Translations under genes and position numbers: made by a program
Notes under the pieces: generated by a model
Told to the model about the DNA's origin: nothing
Databases searched by the model: none
Seen by the model: only the letters and a program-made list of their open reading frames with translations
Assembly: GCA_944384585.1 (NCBI GenBank)
Contig: CALWTY010000015.1
Span: 1-46,444 of the forward strand
Source of the DNA: an uncultured Clostridia bacterium
GTDB lineage: Bacteria; Bacillota; Clostridia; Oscillospirales; CAG-272
Length of the DNA: 46,444 bases
Direction of reading: 5' to 3'
Shown here: positions 40,608 to 46,444 of the stretch, in pieces
How the letters are laid out: every line of letters starts with the position of its first letter
How positions within the stretch are numbered: position 1 is the stretch's first letter

Positions 40608-42122
40608 ATGAAGAAATGCTTCCATCCCGAAGGGATCTATGTGTGGGACACCTGGTATTACGAATACAACGGCGAGGTGCATTGCACCTTTTTGCAGCAG
40701 GCGCGACCCGGTCATCCCGAGTGCAGCGGGGAAAACGGCGCGCTCGGCCATGCGGTAAGCCGCGATCTTATCCACTGGGAGGCGCGCCCCTCGGTGCTGT
40801 ATCCCGGACCGAAGGGCAGCTTTGACGACGGGGAGCTTTGGACCGGCTGCACCTGCCTTGACGGAGCTCGTCGTTATATGTTTTACACCGCCAATCATCC
40901 GACGGAGCATGGGTACTGCGACTCTGCGATCGGTCTGGCGGTCTCCGATGACGGGGAGCGGTACGAGCGTCACCCCGACAGCCCGGTTCTGCGCTGCGAC
41001 GGGCGTTATTATGCCACCGCGGAGCAGCCGCTCCGCATCGTCAGACACGGCCACGGATTGGTCGACTGCCGCGATCTCTGCGTCGTCAAGGATCCCGACG
41101 GCAGAGGATATTGGGGCTATTTTGCGGCGCGCATCCCCTCCGATAACTGTGCGCGCAGCTCGGTGATCGCGCTGGCGCATTCCGAGGATCTGATCCGATG
41201 GGAGCAGTATCCTCCCTGCTTTGCCCCCGATCGCTACGGCTGCGTCGAGGTCCCCGACGTATTTTATCTTGACGGGAAGTGGTGGATGCTCTGTCTGACG
41301 GGCAATATGTACGGGCAGCGCTGCTGCACGGGACAGCCCGATTGGTCGCTGGCCACCATCCAGGCCGTTGCCGATCGGCCGGAAGGCCCTTTTACCGAGG
41401 TGTGGGGGCAAGAGGTGATCGGATCTGTCAATTGGCAGGGCTTCAGCGCCAAAACCCTGCTGTTCAACGGAAAGCGTTATCTGATGCATACACAGGGGGA
41501 GGACGTCTGCGGCAGCCACTTCGGGACGATCAGCTTTCCTTCCGAACTGAAAAGAACCGGCGATCACCTGTCGGCGTGCTGGTGCGATCCGCTGGAAAAT
41601 ATGAAAAAGGGGCTGCTCCTCTCCTCCGGGTCGCTTCCCCTTCCCGAAAACGACGGGCGCTGGGGCTCGGTCGGGGAATGGTCTCAAAATAAAGAGGGCA
41701 GGATCGACGGGGACTGCTCCTGCGATTGGAGTATGCGCCTTTACGACGGACGGTATCGGGATTTTGTCTGTGAGGCCTCCGTTACCCTTCGGGATGCCGA
41801 GAGCGCGGGGATTGTGCTGCGTGCCGAGGGAGAGGATAACCGCGGAGGAGCTTTTGTCGTCCTGCTTGACGCGATCCGCAGCGAGCTGTGGTTTACGGCG
41901 ACGCGGGAATTTCCCGTGATCGAGAGGAGGCGGCTTCCGATCCGTCGGGACACCCGCTATGACCTGAAGATCATTGCCTGCGGCGGCGTATTTCGCGTCT
42001 TTGTCGGGGAGCTGCTCTGCCTTCAGCTCTTCGAGCCCCGGCATCCCGAGGGACGAATCGGCTTCTTCACCGAGCGCGGAAGGGCGGAATTCGAGGGGCT
42101 GAAGGTCTTTTCAATCGACTGA
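40608..42122 (+). CDS. GH32-like glycosidase (clan GH-J five-bladed beta-propeller)
   Basis: A 504-aa cytosolic protein. Residues ~1-330 form a beta-propeller with the GH32/GH68 motif set in variant form: YVWDTWYYEYNGEVHCTF (Asp14 as candidate nucleophile), CRDLCVVKDPDG (Arg155-Asp156, transition-state stabiliser) and VEVPDVFYLDG (Glu214 in an E-x-PD motif, candidate acid/base). Residues ~340-504 resemble the GH32 C-terminal beta-sandwich (GRIGFFTERGRAEFEGLKVFS). Inulinases and levanases usually show a WMNDPNG start, which is replaced here, so the enzyme may act on another fructoside or belong to a neighbouring propeller family. AAAGGAAA precedes the ATG. Confidence 0.7.
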   Translation: MKKCFHPEGIYVWDTWYYEYNGEVHCTFLQQARPGHPECSGENGALGHAVSRDLIHWEARPSVLYPGPKGSFDDGELWTGCTCLDGARRYMFYTANHPTEHGYCDSAIGLAVSDDGERYERHPDSPVLRCDGRYYATAEQPLRIVRHGHGLVDCRDLCVVKDPDGRGYWGYFAARIPSDNCARSSVIALAHSEDLIRWEQYPPCFAPDRYGCVEVPDVFYLDGKWWMLCLTGNMYGQRCCTGQPDWSLATIQAVADRPEGPFTEVWGQEVIGSVNWQGFSAKTLLFNGKRYLMHTQGEDVCGSHFGTISFPSELKRTGDHLSACWCDPLENMKKGLLLSSGSLPLPENDGRWGSVGEWSQNKEGRIDGDCSCDWSMRLYDGRYRDFVCEASVTLRDAESAGIVLRAEGEDNRGGAFVVLLDAIRSELWFTATREFPVIERRRLPIRRDTRYDLKIIACGGVFRVFVGELLCLQLFEPRHPEGRIGFFTERGRAEFEGLKVFSID

Positions 42123-42174
42123 GCGGGAACTGCCGACGAGCCGCTCCCCGGATTGATAAAATTAGCAATATGCC

Positions 42175-42203
42175 TTGAAAATCAATGTTCCGTATGATAT
42201 AAT
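42175..42203 (+). promoter_or_regulatory. Promoter of the second LacI-family regulator
   Basis: TTGAAA (42175-42180), 17 bp, TATAAT (42198-42203). No copy of the shared operator was found, so autoregulation through that motif is not supported. Confidence 0.8.
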
Positions 42204-42259
42204 GATATCAGATCAACGGTCGTCTATCAAACGAAAGGAGAAGTAAGGAATCGTCTGCT

Positions 42260-43261
42260 ATGATTACAAGTCGCGACGTTGCAAAGCTGGCCAAGGTATC
42301 GCAAACCACGGTTTCCCGCGCTTTCCGGGACGAGTGCTATATTCATCCCGAAACGCGAAAAAGAGTGCTGGAGGCAGCCAATCAGCTCGGCTATTTTCCG
42401 AACTATTCTGCCAAAAGCCTCAAGAAGAGACAGAGTAAGATCATCGGTCTGCTGCTGACCAATTACAGCAATAAATTCTACACCACCATCACGCAGTCGG
42501 TGGAAAGCCATATGAATGACAACGGGTATCGGCTGATGCTGACCTTCAGCGACGAAAAACCGGATAAAGAGAGGAAGTATCTCGAATCCTTCATTTCCTC
42601 GCGGGTCGACGGGATCATCTACATTCCCGTTTCCCGTGAAAACGAGGATCTGGTGAAGGCGACGGAGCAGTTTGATATCAAGGTCCTGCAATTTACGCGG
42701 AATCTTTATGAGTATCTCGACTCCTTCTTCATTGACGACGAGCTGGGCGCGTATACGGCGACCAGATACCTCACGAACATGGGACATCGCCGCATTCTCA
42801 TCATCGAGAGCGAGATCAACCGCGGGGCGTCGATGAAGATCGAGGGCTATCGGCGCGCAATGCGGGAGGCAGGGGCGGAGCTGATTCCGGAGGGAATGCT
42901 CTATCTCAATGCCGATGCCGATCCGACAAGCGCCATCGCCTATGCCGCAAGCGATCTCCGCCCGACGGCGATCCTCTCCTCCAGCAGTATGTTCACGCTG
43001 CCGGCGCTCAACGCCTGCCAGCGGCTGAAGCTCAACATCCCGGAGGATATCAGCTTTATTGCCTATGATGATAACGAATGGCTCGATTTTATGCATATCG
43101 ATGCCGTCGCGCATCCGATGGACGAGATCGGCGCGCAGATCTCGGATTTTCTGCTTAAGATGATCAACAGCAAGGAGGATGACGGGGTACATCAGCCTGT
43201 CGTGCGGATGATCAAGCCCCACCTTGTCGTGCGAAGCTCGGTGAAACGGATCGAGGGCTGA
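42260..43261 (+). CDS. LacI-family transcriptional regulator 2
   Basis: A 333-aa regulator. Residues 1-50 are the helix-turn-helix (MITSRDVAKLAKVSQTTVSRAFRD), with hinge YSAKSLKKRQSKIIGL. The rest is the ligand-binding periplasmic-type domain ending VRMIKPHLVVRSSVKR. TAAGGA precedes the ATG by about 10 nt. It is directly downstream of the GH32-like gene and, like regulator 1, could bind the GCAAAACGATTTGC motif. Its recognition helix (QTTVSRAF) differs from that of regulator 1 (ITTASFAL), so the two probably recognise different sites. Confidence 0.9.
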   Translation: MITSRDVAKLAKVSQTTVSRAFRDECYIHPETRKRVLEAANQLGYFPNYSAKSLKKRQSKIIGLLLTNYSNKFYTTITQSVESHMNDNGYRLMLTFSDEKPDKERKYLESFISSRVDGIIYIPVSRENEDLVKATEQFDIKVLQFTRNLYEYLDSFFIDDELGAYTATRYLTNMGHRRILIIESEINRGASMKIEGYRRAMREAGAELIPEGMLYLNADADPTSAIAYAASDLRPTAILSSSSMFTLPALNACQRLKLNIPEDISFIAYDDNEWLDFMHIDAVAHPMDEIGAQISDFLLKMINSKEDDGVHQPVVRMIKPHLVVRSSVKRIEG

Positions 43262-43314
43262 CGGAACGAGGAGGCAGGCTGTGATCGGGACGCCCCGGTC
43301 GCGGCCTGCCGAAG

Positions 43315-43350
43315 AAATCGGGGACGCTTCGGCATCTCAGCCCGATTTTT
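43315..43350 (+). terminator. Terminator after LacI regulator 2
   Basis: AAATCGGG (43315-43322) pairs with CCCGATTT (43341-43348), followed by TT. A second, GC-rich hairpin, GGCAGGC/GCCTGCC (43273-43279 with 43304-43310), lies just before it. Confidence 0.65.
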
Positions 43351-43379
43351 GAACAAAACGTTAATTTTGGAATTAACTA

Positions 43380-43408
43380 TTGACTTCTTCCCGCAAAAGC
43401 GATAAAAT
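43380..43408 (+). promoter_or_regulatory. Promoter of the tRNA-Val/tRNA-Gly unit
   Basis: TTGACT (43380-43385), 17 bp, TAAAAT (43403-43408), 18 nt before the tRNA-Val gene. Confidence 0.75.
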
Positions 43409-43426
43409 ATTGTACAGATGTTGTAT

Positions 43427-43503
43427 GGAAGCGTAGCTCAGTTGGTCAGAGCGTTCGGTTCACATCCGAGAGGTCAAGGGTTCGAGCCCCCTCGTTTCCA
43501 CCA
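43427..43503 (+). tRNA. tRNA-Val (anticodon CAC)
   Basis: Acceptor GGAAGCG/CGTTTCC, D-arm GCTC...GAGC, anticodon loop TTCACAT with CAC at 43461-43463, TTCGAGC T-loop and an encoded CCA at 43501-43503. One acceptor pair is G-T and the T-stem has a mismatch at its second pair. Confidence 0.95.
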
Positions 43504-43506
43504 TCC

Positions 43507-43580
43507 GCAAATGTAGTTCAGTGGCAGAACACCAGCTTCCCAAGCTGGATATGCGGGTTCGATTCCCGTCATTTGCTCCA
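43507..43580 (+). tRNA. tRNA-Gly (anticodon CCC)
   Basis: Acceptor GCAAATG/CATTTGC, anticodon stem CCAGC/GCTGG with loop TTCCCAA (CCC at 43539-43541), TTCGATT T-loop and encoded CCA (43578-43580). Only 3 nt from tRNA-Val, so the two are co-transcribed. Confidence 0.95.
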
Positions 43581-43583
43581 CCC

Positions 43584-43619
43584 AAACGGCTTACGATTCG
43601 CTCGTAGGCCGTTTTCTTT
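43584..43619 (+). terminator. Terminator of the tRNA pair
   Basis: AAACGGC-TTACGA pairs with TCGTAG-GCCGTTT (one T-G pair) around a 5-nt loop, followed by TTCTTTC. Confidence 0.85.
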
Positions 43620-43649
43620 CGAAATAACGGCGGCAGGGAGGATCGCGGG

Positions 43650-44732
43650 ATGAAAAAGGAAACCGGGAACAGGGCGGAAGCGGAAGACGGCGCGCTTCTT
43701 TCGGCGGCAGTGCCGCTCCTTTGCCGCTGGTATCGGGAAAATCGCAAGCCGCTCCCGTGGCGGCTCGATCCCACCCCCTACCACATCTGGATTTCGGAGA
43801 TCATGCTGCAGCAGACGAGGATTGAGGCGGTGATTCCGTATTATCATCGGTTTTTGACGGAATTTCCGACGATAGAGGCGCTGGCGGAGGCGGATGAGGA
43901 GCGGCTGATGAAGCTGTGGCAGGGGCTTGGCTATTACAGCCGGGCGAGGAATCTGAAGAAAGCGGCGGAGCGGATTATGCGGGAGGAGGGCGGCAGGCTG
44001 CCCGACAGTGCGGAGGCGCTTCGCCGCCTGCCCGGGATCGGTGCGTATACTGCGGGTGCGATCGCCTCGATCGCCTATCAGAAAGCAGAACCGGCGGTCG
44101 ACGGAAATGTGCTTCGCGTGGTGAGCCGCCTGCTGGCGGACGACTCGGATATTCTGCAGCCCGCGACCGTGAAGAGGATCACGGCGGCGCTTGCGAGGGT
44201 CTATCCCGAGGGACGGGACGCCGCTCTCCTGACGGAGGGGCTGATGGAGCTGGGGGAGACGATCTGTCTTCCGAACGGCGCGCCGGGATGTGCTTTCTGC
44301 CCCGTGTCGGCGCTCTGCCGTGCGGCGGCGAGGGGAGAGACGGAGCGCTATCCCCGCCGCTCTCCGAAGAAGCCCCGCACCGTCGTCGGCGTGACGGTCT
44401 GGCTGCTTCGCTGCGGGGATCGCTGGGCGATTCGGAAGCGGCCTGACCGCGGGCTGCTCGCCGGAATGTGGGAGCTTCCGACCGAGGAGGAAGGACGCGA
44501 TACGCCGGGACTCCCGGAGGAACAGGGGATTGAGGTGCTTTCGGTGACACCCTGTGGGGAGGCGAGGCATATTTTCACGCACGTCGAGTGGCGGATGAAG
44601 GGGCGTCTTGCCGAATGCGGCAGGGAGAACGGGGACTTTGTTTGGGCGACCCGGGAGGAGCTGATCGACCGCTACGCGATCCCGACCGCCTTCCGGGCGT
44701 TTCTGCCGATCATGAAGCAAGACGGGGATTGA
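43650..44732 (+). CDS. mutY: A/G-specific adenine glycosylase
   Basis: A 360-aa base-excision repair enzyme that removes adenine opposite 8-oxoguanine. It shows ISEIMLQQT with catalytic Glu50, the helix-hairpin-helix LPGIGAYTAGAI, PAVDGNVLRV with Asp151, and the [4Fe-4S] ligands Cys206, Cys214, Cys217 and Cys223. The first gap is seven residues (CLPNGAPGC), one more than in E. coli MutY. Residues ~245-355 form the NUDIX-like domain that recognises 8-oxoG (RPDRGLLAGMWELPT). GGGAGG precedes the ATG. It is a housekeeping gene and marks the boundary of the carbohydrate island. Confidence 0.95.
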   Translation: MKKETGNRAEAEDGALLSAAVPLLCRWYRENRKPLPWRLDPTPYHIWISEIMLQQTRIEAVIPYYHRFLTEFPTIEALAEADEERLMKLWQGLGYYSRARNLKKAAERIMREEGGRLPDSAEALRRLPGIGAYTAGAIASIAYQKAEPAVDGNVLRVVSRLLADDSDILQPATVKRITAALARVYPEGRDAALLTEGLMELGETICLPNGAPGCAFCPVSALCRAAARGETERYPRRSPKKPRTVVGVTVWLLRCGDRWAIRKRPDRGLLAGMWELPTEEEGRDTPGLPEEQGIEVLSVTPCGEARHIFTHVEWRMKGRLAECGRENGDFVWATREELIDRYAIPTAFRAFLPIMKQDGD

Positions 44733-44989
44733 GCCCTTCTCCCCGAAGTTCCATGCCCTGCGGCGGGTCTCCCATGCGCCCGGCTCATGCATCGCTCGCG
44801 ATCCCGGTTCGGAATCCCCCGTGCCTCCTTTCTGCGGCATCCCGGCGCTTCTGCGGGCATGCGGCACCCCAATCGGTGTAAGGCGGCGGCTGACATCCGG
44901 CAAACCATCTCCGCAGAGAGGGAAGCTTCGCTTCCGGGAATCCCCCCCCGCGTTTTTTCGGTAAAAATCCGGTTAATTTAAAATGGGTA
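44733..44989 (+). other. Intergenic region after mutY
   Basis: A 257-bp GC-rich stretch without a gene. GGAAGC-TTC-GCTTCC (about 44922-44936), followed by a C-run and T6 near 44953, may terminate mutY. Nothing else is seen before the tRNA-Pro promoter. Confidence 0.45.
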
Positions 44990-45018
44990 TTGACATTTCA
45001 CAGAAAAGGTGGTATAAT
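44990..45018 (+). promoter_or_regulatory. Promoter of tRNA-Pro
   Basis: TTGACA (44990-44995), 17 bp, TATAAT (45013-45018): a consensus promoter 12 nt before the tRNA. Confidence 0.88.
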
Positions 45019-45030
45019 ACACAAGTGCTA

Positions 45031-45107
45031 CGGGGTGTGGCTCAGTTCGGTAGAGCGCTTGGTTCGGGACCAAGAGGCCGGAAGTTCAAATCTTCTCACT
45101 CCGACCA
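45031..45107 (+). tRNA. tRNA-Pro (anticodon CGG)
   Basis: Acceptor CGGGGTG/CACTCCG, D-arm GCTC...GAGC, anticodon stem CTTGG/CCAAG with loop TTCGGGA (CGG at 45065-45067), TTCAAAT T-loop and encoded CCA (45105-45107). The base composition drops sharply to AT-rich immediately after it. Confidence 0.95.
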
Positions 45108-45113
45108 CATGAA

Positions 45114-45165
45114 AATAATCCGAACATTCTCTTACTTGGAGAAGCGTTCGGATTATTTGTTTTAT
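45114..45165 (+). terminator. Terminator of tRNA-Pro
   Basis: AATAATCCGAAC (45114-45125) pairs with GTTCGGATTATT (45146-45157), with inner TTCTC/GAGAA, followed by TGTTTTATTT. Confidence 0.88.
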
Positions 45166-45201
45166 TTGAGTATCCCAATTTCAATAGCAAGAAATGAAAA
45201 T

Positions 45202-45234
45202 AGCCTCCGACAGAGATTAACCCTATCGGAGGCT
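45202..45234 (-). terminator. Probable terminator of the AIPR-like gene
   Basis: On the minus strand AGCCTCCGA...TCGGAGGCT, a 9-bp stem around a 15-nt loop, is followed by ATTTTCATTTC, 19 nt beyond the stop codon. Confidence 0.7.
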
Positions 45235-45253
45235 GAATAATTTTACTTGTTAA

Positions 45254-46444
45254 TCAAAACAATGTATGAAGCAGAACTTCTTTATAAAGATTCGTCCACA
45301 GATTACGACTCTTGCCAATGTATTCGGGATTTTCTTCTTTTTCATCCCAAATCATTATAGCGATACGCTCACCCAATGTTGACCAAACCTCGAAGGGGTC
45401 TTTTTTCCAACTGTAAAATCCGGTTTGAGGATCTACAGAAATTAAGGCTCGGAAAGCACCCACAACAGGATATACGATTCCCTTGGGCACGAGATACTTT
45501 ATATCACTTTGAGCAAACATTGTTTGTCCAACGACTTCCCCATTATTGTATTTGGAATATTTCTTTACACCGTAATGATGTTTGGTGTTTTTAACCATTT
45601 GAGGAAATTCACGTTCAACTGTATCCCACAGGCGGAAGATATCGCCCACTATAGGAGCCATTTGCGTAAGATTCTTCTCTCGTTGTTCTTTTCCTTGGTT
45701 TAAGAATCGTTTGAGACTGGTTTCTTTTCCAGTATAACTTTGGATTGGCTGATTTTCAGTTGCGAAGCCATCTTGCCCTGTCGTAGGATACAAGTTCTGA
45801 TTAAACATATTCAAAATTGTAATGACTTCTCGTACGTCGATAACTTGAATACCCTCATCATAATGTTGGTTCATATGATATGCCACCCTCTTTTCAAAAG
45901 GAAATGGCTTAAGAACCTGTTTTAATGTTTCAAAGCTCTTACGTAGCTCTTCTTGAGACTTGAGATCCACTTGAACAGAGGTGTTTCTTGCTGCCGCTAA
46001 TTCAACTGGAGACAACAGCCCAACAAAGAACTCCGCAAATACGTAACGTTCATTCAAGGACAAGTTTTCATCATTTTGCGCATCAAAGATTGCGTGCAGA
46101 GTGTGTCCACCATCGATGTTGCCATGAATGTCTGAATTGGTCATCTCCACAGTAAGCGTTTCTGTTCGCGTATCAAAAGAAACGGATTCTACAGAAAACA
46201 CAACTCCACGATTCAATTCATGGAAATCATCATTTTCTTGTAGGCTGGTGATAATGGCTTTTGCAACATCGGTAGTCATTTTTTGATCACGAGGATTAGT
46301 CTTAGTCCATTCCTTTAAGTCTTGGGGAATGGTTGCGGTTTCAAGGTACCGGGAAACGAACATTTCTTTTAAGAACAAGCGGAGGGTACGCAAGCCCCAA
46401 AGTGAATGGGTGCGGGTGGAGAACACGCAGGAGCCGATTATCAG
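45254..46444 (-). CDS. AIPR-like (abortive infection phage resistance) protein, 5' end outside window
   Basis: At least 396 residues, open to the right edge. The N-terminal part contains NPRDQKMTTDVAKAIITSL, FHELNRGVVFSVESVSFD and NSDIHGNIDGGHTLHAIFD, the order of blocks seen in AIPR (PF10592) proteins, where an N-R-D block precedes an N-x-G and a G-x-[QH]-T block. The DGGHTL block also recalls the DGQHR motif of DndB-type proteins. A GTG at 46426 or an ATG at 46362 could start it, but the upstream frame is open and reads LIIGSC. The codons are AT-rich, unlike every other gene here, and the gene follows tRNA-Pro, suggesting horizontal transfer. Likely phage-defence related, but untested. Confidence 0.6.
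   Translation of the reverse strand: MIIGSCVFSTRTHSLWGLRTLRLFLKEMFVSRYLETATIPQDLKEWTKTNPRDQKMTTDVAKAIITSLQENDDFHELNRGVVFSVESVSFDTRTETLTVEMTNSDIHGNIDGGHTLHAIFDAQNDENLSLNERYVFAEFFVGLLSPVELAAARNTSVQVDLKSQEELRKSFETLKQVLKPFPFEKRVAYHMNQHYDEGIQVIDVREVITILNMFNQNLYPTTGQDGFATENQPIQSYTGKETSLKRFLNQGKEQREKNLTQMAPIVGDIFRLWDTVEREFPQMVKNTKHHYGVKKYSKYNNGEVVGQTMFAQSDIKYLVPKGIVYPVVGAFRALISVDPQTGFYSWKKDPFEVWSTLGERIAIMIWDEKEENPEYIGKSRNLWTNLYKEVLLHTLF

Noticed and set aside
40556..40825. Possible upstream frame overlapping the GH32-like gene
   Set aside because: It starts inside the leader hairpin, has no ribosome site and runs out of frame with the enzyme.
43354..43372. AAAACGTTAATTTTG-like palindrome as another LacI operator
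   Set aside because: The half-sites and centre differ from the shared 14-bp motif and it lies before tRNA genes; match is no better than chance.
44265..44319. Extra residue in the first Cys spacing of MutY taken as a broken iron-sulphur site
   Set aside because: All four cysteines are present, and as I recall the CLPNGAP form with seven residues is common in clostridial MutY, so it is ordinary variation.

Overview
The window is about 60% GC for most of its length. It looks like the chromosome of a gut-type Firmicute (Clostridia; Oscillospirales/Lachnospirales-like). The support is inferential: strong Shine-Dalgarno sites (GGAGG), near-perfect sigma-A promoters with 17-bp spacers, lipoproteins with Firmicute lipoboxes, an NPxTSD wall-sorting-like tail, orphan carbohydrate solute-binding lipoproteins and tRNAs with encoded CCA. 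No rRNA or taxonomic marker other than mutY is present, so no genus is proposed.

Layout. Positions 1-4840 (minus) are a translationally coupled operon: a GH110-like beta-helix protein, a SASA-type acetylesterase and a GH94 phosphorylase that runs off the left edge. Positions 5248-10187 (plus) are a divergent pair: a TIG/beta-helix protein and a GH101/129-like enzyme. Positions 10308-12155 hold a secreted protein with a sorting-like tail and a LacI regulator. Positions 12688-20514 are an operon: GH65 phosphorylase, beta-phosphoglucomutase, SASA esterase, second TIG/beta-helix protein and AraC regulator. Positions 20599-25824 carry an alpha/beta-hydrolase, a solute-binding lipoprotein and a lipoprotein TIG/beta-helix protein. 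Positions 25910-31953 (minus) carry a GH116-like enzyme, a second solute-binding lipoprotein and two related secreted, membrane-anchored proteins. Positions 32283-37457 (plus) hold two paralogous TIM-barrel-like proteins (DUF6259-like), one cytosolic and one a lipoprotein. A GH31 enzyme (minus), a GH32-like enzyme and a second LacI regulator (plus) follow. From 43427 on there are tRNA-Val, tRNA-Gly, mutY and tRNA-Pro, then an AT-rich AIPR-like gene cut by the right edge.

How it works together. I read it as a carbohydrate-utilisation island. Lipoproteins and anchored proteins would bind or cut glycans outside. Cytosolic esterases remove acetyl groups. GH31, GH116, GH32-like and beta-helix enzymes trim the products, and two phosphorylases (GH94, GH65) with beta-phosphoglucomutase recover hexose phosphates. 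No ABC permease or ATPase gene is in the window, so the solute-binding proteins must pair with components encoded elsewhere.

The most useful sequence-level observation is a recurring 14-bp LacI-type operator, GCAAAACGATTTGC. It is placed at the start site or in the core promoter of four transcription units, and once inside the first codons of a fifth gene. This suggests one regulator controls much of the island. The best candidates for new biology are the inside/outside paralogue pairs (TIG-beta-helix and DUF6259-like) and the tRNA-linked AT-rich gene at the right edge.
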